From Hyphomicrobiales bacterium (lineage in GTDB: Bacteria > Pseudomonadota > Alphaproteobacteria > Rhizobiales > JAJFHB01): a stretch of DNA of 7,119 nucleotides. The DNA lies in assembly GCA_021775795.1 (NCBI GenBank), contig JAJFHB010000239.1, positions 1-7,119 of the forward strand, given 5' to 3'. The position numbers and the translations under genes were made by a program. Every line of letters begins with the position of its first letter. Within the stretch, counting starts at the first letter, position 1. The notes beneath the pieces are model-generated. The model did not search any database, had not been told where the DNA came from, and worked only from the letters and a program-made list of their open reading frames with translations. Shown here piece by piece: positions 1 to 6,608 of this stretch.

Positions 1-1
1 A

Positions 2-727
2 GTGGTTGCGGGTGTCCATTTTGGCTTCAATGGCTGGGGCGAGCGCGTTGCCTGCCCTGACACGCAGCGCATGCCGCAGGCGATAATCGAACATCTCGAC
101 ATGAAGCGCTTCGCCACGCCGTTTATCTGCGAAGGCGGCGGCATATCCGTTGACGGCGAAGGCACGTTGATCACCACAGAACAGGTCATGCTCAACACCA
201 ACCGTTATGCCGGCATGAACAAGAGTGATATTGAACAAATGCTGCATGATTATCTGGGTATCGAGAAGGTGATCTGGCTCAATCTCGGCCTGCTTGAGGA
301 CACAGAAACAGACGGGCACGTGGACAATATTGTGGAATATGTGGCGCCGGGGCTGGTGCTCGCGCAAACTGTAAAAGAGCGCTCAAACCCCAACTACGAC
401 CTGCTCAAAGAAAACCTGAGCCGGCTCACGTCTGCAAGGGACGCCAAGGGGCGACAACTCGACATCATTGAGATGGACATCCTGCCCTACTCACCGGAGA
501 TAAGAGGTCAGCGGCGCGTCATACCCTACACAAATGCCTATGTCCTGAATGGTGCGATCATCGCACCTGAAGTTGATCCGGCACTTGATGATCAGGGATA
601 CCGCATTCTCGAACAAGCATACCCTGGTCGGCAGATTGTTCCGTCCGCGAGCAATTGGCAGGCTGTGGGCGGAGGTGGTATTGGTTGTGTAACGCAGCAG
701 GTTCCGGTTGGCACACCTGCCGCATGA
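2..727 (+). CDS. aguA: agmatine deiminase, C-terminal part (5' end outside window)
   Basis: Agmatine deiminase (agmatine iminohydrolase) hydrolyses agmatine to N-carbamoylputrescine and ammonia in the cytoplasm, the step before AguB. About 241 codons are visible and the frame is open to the left edge. The family is usually about 340-370 residues, so roughly the first third is missing and no start can be assigned. Visible family motifs, counted from base 2: WGER (12-15), EGGGI (44-48), TDGHVDN (103-109) with the predicted catalytic His106, and the C-terminal GGGGIGCVTQQVP block (223-235) with the predicted nucleophile Cys229. The last block departs slightly from the GGGNIHC form I recall for the family. 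The stop TGA at 725-727 lies 41 bp before aguB, which strongly supports the assignment and an operon. The guanidine-modifying superfamily fold is established knowledge; the substrate is inferred from motifs plus neighbour. Confidence 0.93.
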   Translation: MVAGVHFGFNGWGERVACPDTQRMPQAIIEHLDMKRFATPFICEGGGISVDGEGTLITTEQVMLNTNRYAGMNKSDIEQMLHDYLGIEKVIWLNLGLLEDTETDGHVDNIVEYVAPGLVLAQTVKERSNPNYDLLKENLSRLTSARDAKGRQLDIIEMDILPYSPEIRGQRRVIPYTNAYVLNGAIIAPEVDPALDDQGYRILEQAYPGRQIVPSASNWQAVGGGGIGCVTQQVPVGTPAA

Positions 728-757
728 GCCTGCTTGAGTGATCTGACAAACTCTGAT

Positions 758-763
758 GGAGAG
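758..763 (+). promoter_or_regulatory. Shine-Dalgarno site of aguB
   Basis: GGAGAG ends 5 nt before ATG 769 and only 2 nt before the in-frame GTG at 766. This spacing favours ATG 769 as the true aguB start. Confidence 0.6.
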
Positions 764-768
764 ACGTG

Positions 769-1647
769 ATGGTGAAGATTGCCGCAACTCAGATGGCCTG
801 TGGTGCAGACCGGGAAGAAAACGTGAAGCGAGCCTCAGAACTGGTGCGCGAAGCCGCTGCCCAGGGCGCCAAAATCGTGCTCATCCAGGAGTTGTTCGAA
901 ACTCCCTACTTCTGCAAGGATGAACTGGTCGAGCATTACCACCTGGCACGGCCGATCGCTGAAAACCCGACCGTTGCAGCCATGGCGGAACTGGCAGCAG
1001 AGCTGGATGTGGTGTTGCCGGTCAGTGTTTTTGAGCGAGAAAACAACGCCTTCTACAACACGCTTGTCATGATCGATGCAGATGGGACCTCACTCGGCAT
1101 TTATCGCAAGACGCATATTCCCGATGCACCGGGTTATTCGGAGAAATACTATTTCAATCCCGGCGATACAGGCTTTCCGGTCTGGAACACACGCTATGCA
1201 AAAATCGGAGCATTGATCTGTTGGGACCAGTGGTTTCCCGAGCCCGCCCGAATCCTTGCGTTGAAAGGAGCAGAGGTGCTCCTCTATCCAACCGCCATCG
1301 GTTCAAACCCCAACATGACCAACACAACCGCCCTCAAGCACTGGCAGAACGTCATGAAGGGCCATGCGGCGGCAAACGTCGTGCCGGTTGTTGCTTCCAA
1401 CCGGATCGGCGGGGAACAGGGCAAGGACCGCAGCATCCGCTTTTACGGCTCATCCTTTATCTGTGATCACATGGGCGAAATGAAAGCCGTAGCTGATGAA
1501 GAAACGCCGGGTGTCCTGGTTGAGGATGTGGATATTGAAGAGGCCAATAACTACCGCGTTTACTGGAACATTTTCAGAGACCGCCGGCCGGAAATGTACA
1601 AGGAATTGATGACGCTGGACGGGGTTCGTCCCTCTGCGGCCGTCTAA
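769..1647 (+). CDS. aguB: N-carbamoylputrescine amidase
   Basis: A nitrilase-superfamily amidohydrolase that cleaves N-carbamoylputrescine to putrescine, CO2 and ammonia, the last step of the agmatine route to putrescine; cytoplasmic. The 292-residue length matches AguB. The Glu-Lys-Cys triad is readable: Glu41 in LIQELFETPYFC, Lys114 in YRKTHIPD, and the nucleophile Cys151 in GALICWDQWFPE. The CWDQWFPE context is typical of AguB rather than of general carbon-nitrogen hydrolases. The conserved C-terminal NIFRDRRPEMY segment is also present. A GTG at 766 is in frame directly before ATG 769; ATG is chosen because GGAGAG is better spaced to it. The 41-bp gap after aguA, without a visible terminator, implies cotranscription. 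Beta-alanine synthase or another carbamoyl amidase is a weaker alternative given the aguA neighbour. Confidence 0.95.
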   Translation: MVKIAATQMACGADREENVKRASELVREAAAQGAKIVLIQELFETPYFCKDELVEHYHLARPIAENPTVAAMAELAAELDVVLPVSVFERENNAFYNTLVMIDADGTSLGIYRKTHIPDAPGYSEKYYFNPGDTGFPVWNTRYAKIGALICWDQWFPEPARILALKGAEVLLYPTAIGSNPNMTNTTALKHWQNVMKGHAAANVVPVVASNRIGGEQGKDRSIRFYGSSFICDHMGEMKAVADEETPGVLVEDVDIEEANNYRVYWNIFRDRRPEMYKELMTLDGVRPSAAV

Positions 1648-1739
1648 GCTCCTTATCACGGGATGTACAATCAACGCTCAGCCCTCGTCACCGCTGCGAA
1701 TTGTGCTAATTTCCCCGCGAAAAATCAGTTCATCAAGAT

Positions 1740-1746
1740 GAGAGGG
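1740..1746 (+). promoter_or_regulatory. Shine-Dalgarno site of the GFA-family gene
   Basis: GAGAGGG ends 4 nt before ATG 1751 and supports that start. The preceding 100 bp after aguB has no convincing terminator or promoter, so read-through from aguAB is possible. Confidence 0.5.
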
Positions 1747-1750
1747 TTTC

Positions 1751-2155
1751 ATGGTCGAAACATTCCGCGGCAGATGTTTTTGTAAATCAGTCAGCTTCGA
1801 AATCGACGCTCCAATCCTGTCTTGCGTCAATTGCCATTGCGAAAGTTGCAGGCGCCAGTGTTCAGCGCCAATGACAACTTACATCGGCGTGCTGGACGGG
1901 CAGTGGAGATGGACCGGAGAAGCGCCGAAGACCTTCAACTCTTCACCGGGTGTTGAAAGAACCTTCTGCGGCAACTGCGGTACACCGCTCTCGTTTCGCT
2001 CAGAACGAATGTCAGGCGTCATGCACCTGTACCTCGCGGCTATGGAAGAACCGGAAAGCTTTGAACCCACGATTCATGTTGCACATGAGGAGAAGCTCTC
2101 GTGGATGCATCTCGGGGACGATTTGCCGAAAAAAAATGGCCCGGAGTATTTGTAA
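1751..2155 (+). CDS. GFA-fold zinc protein (CENP-V/GFA domain)
   Basis: A 134-residue protein that is essentially one GFA domain, the fold named after glutathione-dependent formaldehyde-activating enzyme. The cysteine pattern is complete: GRCFC near the N-terminus (Cys9, Cys11), the CVNCHCESCRR block (Cys25, Cys28, Cys30, Cys33), and FCGNCGTPL (Cys73, Cys76). By analogy with Gfa, Cys9/11/73/76 would form the structural zinc site, and Cys28/30/33 the second, catalytic-type site. It is shorter than Paracoccus Gfa (about 190 residues), and most such short paralogues have no proven substrate, so formaldehyde-glutathione activity should not be assumed. It sits 103 bp after aguB on the same strand and ends 24 bp from the convergent oxidoreductase gene. 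No formaldehyde-oxidation gene is nearby. Fold assignment is confident; function is unknown. Confidence 0.85.
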   Translation: MVETFRGRCFCKSVSFEIDAPILSCVNCHCESCRRQCSAPMTTYIGVLDGQWRWTGEAPKTFNSSPGVERTFCGNCGTPLSFRSERMSGVMHLYLAAMEEPESFEPTIHVAHEEKLSWMHLGDDLPKKNGPEYL

Positions 2156-2179
2156 GATTCACTTGCGGCCAATCCGGCT

Positions 2180-3169
2180 TTACGGGATCAGCACTGTTGC
2201 CCCAAGTGTTTTGCCGCTTTCTATGGCCTTATGGGCCTGCACCGCATCGCTTAACGGATACTCGTAGTTGATATTTGCATCCAGAATACCGTCGCTGATT
2301 GCCTTGAACAGGTCTCCGGCGGTCCATTCCAGATCAGAGCGCTTGGCGACATAATGCATGATGGCAGGTCTGGTAATAAACAACGAGCCGCGGCGGCCCA
2401 GATCCTGAATGATATCGACAGGATCAGGTGGACCGGAAACATGGCCATATGCGGCGCAAACGCCCATCAAACGAAGGCAATCCAAAGACTGTTGAAGTGT
2501 GTCCTTGCCGATCGCTTCGTAAACAACAGCAGCTCCCTCGCCATCTGTCACTTCCCGGACCTTGGCAACAAAATCTTCTTTGGAGCGTACAACAGGATGG
2601 TGACAGCCCGCCGCACGTGCAGCTTCAGCCTTTTCCTCAGTGCTGACCGTACCAACAATCGTGGCACCGAGAGCTTTCGCCCACTGACATAAAATCAGCC
2701 CCATCCCGCCTGCTGCTGCATGGACGAGTATCGTATCGCCCGGCTGCACCTTGTATGTACGATGCAGCAGGTAGTGAGCTGTCATTCCCTTCATCAGAAG
2801 GGCCGCCACTGTTTTCTCATCGAGATCTGCCGGCAGGTGCAGAAGCTTGTCGGCCGGATAGTTGCGAATTTCAGCGTAACTGCCCAAGGGCGGTATGCCA
2901 TAGGCGACGCGATCACCGGTTTTGAACGACGTCACACCTTCTCCGACGCCCTCAACAATGCCGACGCCCTCAAAACCGATCACAACCGGACACGGGGGTA
3001 CCGGCCAGGGGTGGGAGACGCCTCCACGGTGATACGTATCGGCAAAGTTCACGCCGATTGCAGTGTGGCGCAAGCGGACCTCACCGGGCGCTGGATCCAA
3101 AACCGCCCAATCGCGCCATTGCATGACTTCCGGTGCCCCGAGTTTGCTGATTACCTGTGCTTTGGACAT
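2180..3169 (-). CDS. zinc-free MDR-family NADPH:quinone oxidoreductase
   Basis: A 329-residue medium-chain dehydrogenase/reductase of the quinone oxidoreductase (QOR) branch, which reduces quinones or related enones with NADPH in the cytosol. Order of motifs: a GroES-like N-terminal domain with the QOR signature GVNFADTYHRGG (39-50) and GFEGVGIVEGVG (65-76), then LLMKGMTAHYLLHRTY (124-139), then the Rossmann nucleotide motif HAAAGGMG (150-157). The zinc-ligand cysteine pattern of alcohol dehydrogenases is absent, as expected for QOR. Length and motifs match E. coli QorA, though the true substrate cannot be read from sequence. The ATG at 3167-3169 is preceded by AAGG (3179-3182, minus strand) at 9-nt spacing. 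The gene is divergent from the PhyH-family gene and convergent with the GFA gene. Confidence 0.92.
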   Translation of the reverse strand: MSKAQVISKLGAPEVMQWRDWAVLDPAPGEVRLRHTAIGVNFADTYHRGGVSHPWPVPPCPVVIGFEGVGIVEGVGEGVTSFKTGDRVAYGIPPLGSYAEIRNYPADKLLHLPADLDEKTVAALLMKGMTAHYLLHRTYKVQPGDTILVHAAAGGMGLILCQWAKALGATIVGTVSTEEKAEAARAAGCHHPVVRSKEDFVAKVREVTDGEGAAVVYEAIGKDTLQQSLDCLRLMGVCAAYGHVSGPPDPVDIIQDLGRRGSLFITRPAIMHYVAKRSDLEWTAGDLFKAISDGILDANINYEYPLSDAVQAHKAIESGKTLGATVLIP

Positions 3170-3353
3170 GATCGAGAACCTTATTGTGGGTCGTTAGCAG
3201 CATCGGGCATGCACATTTTTCATTCTAACTTTCCTTCTTGAAGAACAAAAATGTCCCCAATCTGCGAGACCCTGCATCGACAAAATAGTAACATGATCCC
3301 TGCAACAGTAAATGATGCCGCGTGCCAGCGCGTCGACAACAATGGTGGCAATA
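3170..3353. promoter_or_regulatory. divergent intergenic region, oxidoreductase / PhyH gene
   Basis: This 184-bp stretch must hold the promoters for both outward genes. It is AT-richer than the flanking genes. A weak minus-strand sigma70-like pair can be drawn: TTTACT at 3307-3312 and TACTAT at 3285-3290 with a 16-bp spacer, each 4 of 6 to consensus. A 7-bp direct repeat CCCTGCA occurs at 3270-3276 and 3298-3304, 28 bp apart. No strong promoter or operator is evident. The right end may be coding if the PhyH gene starts at ATG 3312 instead of 3354. Confidence 0.35.
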
Positions 3354-4187
3354 ATGCCGAAGTTTCTGACACCGGAACAAATTGCAGATTACCATCGCGA
3401 TGGATTTCTCTCACCGCTTGATCTCTTGAGTGAACAGGAAGCCGGACAAGTACGCTCCGAATTGGAAGCCGCTGAACGGCGCTGGCCGGAAGCGCTGAAA
3501 GGATCCGGACGGAACAATGCTCATTTATGCCTGAGTTCCCTCGACACAATTGTCCACCACCCCGTGCTTCTCGATGCAATCGAGGATTTGATCGGACCGG
3601 ATATCCTGGCATACGGCACCGTCCTGTTTATCAAGGAACCGCAGCAACCTGGCTTTGTCAGTTGGCACCAGGATTGCCGCTACATGGGGCTTGAACCTCA
3701 TCGCCTGGCGGTTTCCGCCTGGCTGGCGCTCACTCCAAGCGACCAGGTAAACGGCTGCATGAGCATGATCCCGGGCAGCCACAAGAACGGCGTGGAGGAT
3801 CATATTGAAACCTTCGGTGAAACGAACATTTTGACCAGGGGACAAACGATACCGGACATCGATGAAGGCAAAGCAGTGGATCTGGTTTTAAAACCCGGAC
3901 AGTTCTCGCTTCACAGCATGCGGACGATCCATGGCTCCAGGCCAAACCAGGGCGATGACCGCAGAATTGGCTTCACAATTCAATGTTACATGACGCCGGA
4001 GACGAAACAGACACTTGGTCCGGTCATGGCTCAGCTTGTGCGTGGAGATGATGCAAATCACCATTTCGAATATGCGCCGCGCCCGAAACACGACATGGAT
4101 CAAGATGCCGTCACAACACGCAGCCGGAACAATGCCCAATGGGCTGAAATACTGTACGCAGGCGCAAACCAACGTCGTGACTATTAA
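3354..4187 (+). CDS. phytanoyl-CoA dioxygenase (PhyH) family Fe(II)/2-oxoglutarate oxygenase
   Basis: A 277-residue non-haem iron oxygenase that should couple oxidation of 2-oxoglutarate to hydroxylation (or related oxidation) of a small substrate. Counted from ATG 3354: the N-terminal LTPEQIADYHRDGFL typical of bacterial PhyH proteins; the iron facial triad His105 and Asp107 in SWHQDCRYMG with distal His193 in IHGSRPN; and Arg204 in DDRRIGF as the likely 2-oxoglutarate carboxylate binder. All catalytic residues are present, so an active enzyme is expected. ATG 3312 and 3342 are in frame, but neither has a Shine-Dalgarno site. ATG 3354 has a weak GGTGG at 3344-3348 and gives the usual family N-terminus. 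Substrate is unknown: the family includes ectoine hydroxylase and many natural-product hydroxylases, and no neighbour settles the question. Confidence 0.9.
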   Translation: MPKFLTPEQIADYHRDGFLSPLDLLSEQEAGQVRSELEAAERRWPEALKGSGRNNAHLCLSSLDTIVHHPVLLDAIEDLIGPDILAYGTVLFIKEPQQPGFVSWHQDCRYMGLEPHRLAVSAWLALTPSDQVNGCMSMIPGSHKNGVEDHIETFGETNILTRGQTIPDIDEGKAVDLVLKPGQFSLHSMRTIHGSRPNQGDDRRIGFTIQCYMTPETKQTLGPVMAQLVRGDDANHHFEYAPRPKHDMDQDAVTTRSRNNAQWAEILYAGANQRRDY

Positions 4188-4204
4188 GCGAACGGAGCCT
4201 TCGA

Positions 4205-4235
4205 GCTAGAGCGTTTCACATTGATATGCTCTAGC
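4205..4235. repeat. perfect palindrome at convergent gene ends
   Basis: Arms GCTAGAGC (4205-4212) and GCTCTAGC (4228-4235) are perfect reverse complements around a 15-nt AT-rich loop. The right arm includes the TAG stop (4231-4233) of the minus-strand transporter gene. It lies between two convergent genes 43 bp apart, so it could act as a bidirectional 3' hairpin, although neither side has a T-run. The CTAGAGC ends resemble dispersed intergenic palindromes that I recall from Hyphomicrobiales genomes. Confidence 0.6.
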
Positions 4236-5091
4236 CATTCAGCACCACTATTGCGATGCCAAGCGCGAGGAGGCCCGCGGCGAAAAACCGCCTGACCATG
4301 GTGCCTTCGCGCAGAAACAATCCGCCCAAAGCAACTGAAATCGGAATTGATGCCTGTCGCACAGAGGTAACGGAAGCGACGTCACCTCCGAACTGGTAGG
4401 CAAGCAGGATCAGATAATATGATGCGTAAGCGAGAACGCCCGGCAACAGCAAGTGGAACAAAGACAGATCCCGAACGCTGATTACAGGTGCTGGTCGTGC
4501 TGTTCGCCGCCCCAGCCAAAGGGCGCCAAGAACAAGTGCCATGATGCCATCAACAACAAACAATAGAACAGACGGCTCAATGGTCTGCATCATGCGCGCA
4601 TCGGCCAGCGAGTAGATACCTGTGCCGCACATGGCCAGAAACGCGAAGACAAAAGCCTGCCTGTCGTCAAGAATGTGACTGCCGCGGCGGTAAAGAAGCA
4701 GGACGCCCCCACACACCACCATGGCAATGCCAAGAACCACAATGAGGGGATAGGTTTTTCCAAGGAACAGAACGCTGACAAAAACAATGAAGACTGGCGA
4801 ACTTCTGATGATTGGATAGTAAGCAGACAAATCGCCCCGTTGAAGCGTTGCCGTCAGGCATGTGCCATAAAGAATTTGGCCACACACGGACAATCCCACA
4901 AGCGGCAAGATGGTCAGGGCAACCGCAAAGTCGGCATTTGTTGCCAAGCCGTGCACAAGGGCGCAGACGCTCATTGTGATGGTGAGAAACAGGTAGCCGA
5001 GTTGTGGGTCCGGGTGCTTCTTGATCAACAAGTTCCACACCGGGTGCATGACGGCTGAGGCCAACACCAGAAGGACGATTTCCAATTCCAC
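4231..5091 (-). CDS. EamA/DMT-superfamily permease
   Basis: A 286-residue very hydrophobic inner-membrane protein of the drug/metabolite transporter superfamily, probably ten membrane segments made of two EamA repeats. The internal duplication is visible: GDLSAYYPIIRSSPVF (86-101) followed by a helix with LFLGKTYP matches GDVASVTSVRQASIPI (236-251) followed by LFLREGTM. The last helix ends at LLALGIAIVVLNG. Such proteins mostly export or exchange amino acids, nucleotides or other metabolites; the substrate here cannot be told. The start is GTG (5089-5091), supported by a perfect AGGAGG at 5098-5103 with 6-nt spacing. It lies 191 bp downstream of the monooxygenase on the same strand, so it may share its transcript or have its own promoter. 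Confidence 0.92.
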   Translation of the reverse strand: MELEIVLLVLASAVMHPVWNLLIKKHPDPQLGYLFLTITMSVCALVHGLATNADFAVALTILPLVGLSVCGQILYGTCLTATLQRGDLSAYYPIIRSSPVFIVFVSVLFLGKTYPLIVVLGIAMVVCGGVLLLYRRGSHILDDRQAFVFAFLAMCGTGIYSLADARMMQTIEPSVLLFVVDGIMALVLGALWLGRRTARPAPVISVRDLSLFHLLLPGVLAYASYYLILLAYQFGGDVASVTSVRQASIPISVALGGLFLREGTMVRRFFAAGLLALGIAIVVLNG

Positions 5092-5097
5092 AACCAG

Positions 5098-5103
5098 CCT
5101 CCT
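5098..5103 (-). promoter_or_regulatory. consensus Shine-Dalgarno site deciding a GTG start
   Basis: AGGAGG on the minus strand, 6 nt before the GTG start of the EamA gene. It is the strongest ribosome site in the window and fixes the non-ATG start. Confidence 0.75.
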
Positions 5104-5282
5104 GAATGTGGTTTACCGCCACGTTGCGCGCCTCAATTTGCTGTGTGTACTGTATCGCCAATGGTGATGAAAAGAAGATATTCTACGTTGCAGGGACCAG
5201 CGTTCGCAGTTTTTGGAACCGAGATTCTGGTGTGGCTGTTTGGACATATGACGGGGAAACTTCCGGTTAGATTTTACCTCGC
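5104..5282. other. spacer between monooxygenase and EamA genes
   Basis: A 179-bp non-coding stretch. No clear terminator follows the monooxygenase stop and no convincing promoter was found. A small imperfect hairpin, GTGG-N7-CCAC, is at 5107-5121. A TTGGACA heptamer at 5240-5246 matches seven of eight bases of the palindrome arm at 6573-6580. Confidence 0.3.
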
Positions 5283-6464
5283 TCACGCCACTCCATAGTC
5301 TGGCAGATCAAGGTCTGACCTGAAACTTCCTGCAAGCAGCCTCTGGCCGAGGATGGGAACTGAGACAAGGCTCATCGACAGGTCTCTGACGATCAGCGAG
5401 AACCAGTTCTTCGGCGCAAAGAGACCGGCAAAACCCAGTGCTGCCTCCTGCTTGTCCATGACGTAGGAATGCAAGCAATCCTGATAGGCTTCGAAGGCGA
5501 CACGATAATCACCCGATGCCTTGTGCAATTCGCCAGCCAGCACGTACGCCTCCGTCATGGCAAGACCTGTGCCTTCTCCTGCAAGCAGTGAAGCACAAGC
5601 TGAGGCATCCCCGACGAGCGCCACCCGGCCCTTGCTCCATTCAGACATTCTGATCTGGCTCACACGGTCAAAGTAGATGTCTTTCACGTCGTCCATGCAC
5701 GACAGAATGGACTGTGCCTCCCAGCCCATGTCCTTGTAGATGTCACGAAGCGCTGCTTTTTCTCCCCCTTCATCACGCGGGGGGCTCTTGAGGAATTCAT
5801 CGGAAAAGACAAACAGGAATAGCGTTTGATCACCTCGAAGAGCAACGCGGGAGATTTGGCGCCCGGGCTGGGTATGAGATACGTATGTCAATTCATCACG
5901 GGGCTTGTACCCGGGCACGATGAATGCAGCGACATAGAAGCCAATTTGTTTTTCAAACAGTTCTTGAGAACCAAAAGTCAGCTGCCGGATCTTCGAATGC
6001 AACCCGTCTGCGCCGACAAGCAGATCAAATTCTTCTTCGGTTCCATCAGAAAGCCCGACCGAAAGCTTGTCACCGTGGTCTCTGGCACTTGTGATGCTGG
6101 TGCCGAAATGGACATCAACACCGTCGCAGGCATTAAACAGGTGACGGGCAAGGTCGCTTCGCGCAATGCTGAGATACCGGCCCTGCGTCAACTCGTGGAA
6201 CGCTTTTGTGTTCATAGACGACGTCGTCCAACCGCCTGCGCTGACTGAGCGCACGCGTTCGATGTAATAGGCATCCTTTTTCAGATCCGGCAAAACCCCC
6301 ATCTTCTCCGCAATGTCATATCCGGTGCCCCAGAAATCGATGACATATCCACCTTCGCGAAGAGCAGGAGCTGCTTCAAACAGCACAGGGTGATGGCCAT
6401 ATTTATTTAGCCACCATGCAAGCGTAGGCCCGGCCACGCCACATCCGTTTATTGCAATTTTCAA
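5283..6464 (-). CDS. class A FAD-dependent monooxygenase
   Basis: A 393-residue flavoprotein of the p-hydroxybenzoate hydroxylase/TetX-like group, which uses NAD(P)H and O2 to hydroxylate aromatic or polycyclic substrates. Domains in order: N-terminal Rossmann dinucleotide motif INGCGVAGP (5-13) with the ribose-binding acidic residue Glu30 in LFEAAP; Arg102 in SIARSDLARHL; the DG motif VGADGLHSKIR (150-160); and the GD motif VALVGDASACASLLAGEGTG (281-300) that binds FAD phosphate and ribityl. Length fits the roughly 380-400-residue single-component members. The start is TTG (6462-6464). It is forced by an in-frame TGA two codons upstream and supported by GAGGGAAG at 6473-6480 (8-nt spacing), and it keeps the beta-strand before the Rossmann motif intact. 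Squalene-like or salicylate-type activity cannot be separated from sequence. It is divergent from the M20 gene. Confidence 0.92.
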   Translation of the reverse strand: MKIAINGCGVAGPTLAWWLNKYGHHPVLFEAAPALREGGYVIDFWGTGYDIAEKMGVLPDLKKDAYYIERVRSVSAGGWTTSSMNTKAFHELTQGRYLSIARSDLARHLFNACDGVDVHFGTSITSARDHGDKLSVGLSDGTEEEFDLLVGADGLHSKIRQLTFGSQELFEKQIGFYVAAFIVPGYKPRDELTYVSHTQPGRQISRVALRGDQTLFLFVFSDEFLKSPPRDEGGEKAALRDIYKDMGWEAQSILSCMDDVKDIYFDRVSQIRMSEWSKGRVALVGDASACASLLAGEGTGLAMTEAYVLAGELHKASGDYRVAFEAYQDCLHSYVMDKQEAALGFAGLFAPKNWFSLIVRDLSMSLVSVPILGQRLLAGSFRSDLDLPDYGVA

Positions 6465-6472
6465 TTCTCAAA

Positions 6473-6480
6473 CTTCCCTC
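6473..6480 (-). promoter_or_regulatory. Shine-Dalgarno site deciding a TTG start
   Basis: GAGGGAAG on the minus strand, 8 nt before TTG 6464. An in-frame TGA lies between this site and the TTG, so no upstream start is possible. Confidence 0.6.
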
Positions 6481-6482
6481 AT

Positions 6483-6503
6483 GGCGGCTCATGACGTGCC
6501 GCC
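6483..6503. repeat. GC-rich inverted repeat in monooxygenase leader
   Basis: Arms GGCGGC (6483-6488) and GCCGCC (6498-6503) around a 9-nt loop, immediately upstream of the monooxygenase ribosome site. It could form an RNA hairpin in the leader or be a protein site. Short GC arms of this kind also occur by chance. Confidence 0.35.
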
Positions 6504-6555
6504 GCTTCTGTGCTTATGAAAGACATATGGATATGAGCTGGACGAATGACCAGTA

Positions 6556-6580
6556 CTGTCCAAACGTCACACTTGGACAG
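6556..6580. promoter_or_regulatory. operator-like inverted repeat, 8-bp arms
   Basis: Arms CTGTCCAA (6556-6563) and TTGGACAG (6573-6580) are perfect reverse complements separated by 9 bp, giving a 25-bp site. The arm centres are 17 bp apart. It sits near the middle of the divergent intergenic region, where a regulator could control both genes. No T-run follows, so a terminator is unlikely. The binding protein is unknown. Confidence 0.55.
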
Positions 6581-6608
6581 CATGCGGAGCCGTCGTAGAG
6601 TCCTCTGT

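Noticed and set aside
1617..1631. GGACG-N5-CGTCC hairpin near the end of aguB as a terminator
   Set aside because: It lies within the coding sequence before the stop and is not followed by a T-run.
2156..2179. Terminator between the convergent GFA and oxidoreductase genes
   Set aside because: Only 24 bp with at most 3-bp stems and no T-run; not supportable.
2720..3241. 173-codon plus-strand frame antisense to the quinone oxidoreductase gene
   Set aside because: No family motif, no ribosome site, and it lies wholly opposite a gene with complete MDR motifs; it is a shadow frame.
4667..5161. 164-codon minus-strand frame overlapping the EamA gene
   Set aside because: It is an alternate frame of the transporter gene, with no recognisable motif and a composition unlike a folded protein; the EamA frame has clear repeats and a consensus ribosome site.
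5826..6248. 140-codon plus-strand frame inside the monooxygenase gene
   Set aside because: Antisense shadow of the DG-motif half of the flavoprotein; no ribosome site or domain.
5243..6529. Shared octamer GACATATG upstream of both the EamA and monooxygenase genes (5243-5250 and 6522-6529)
   Set aside because: One shared 8-mer between two regions of about 200 bp is expected by chance; the positions relative to the two starts also differ.
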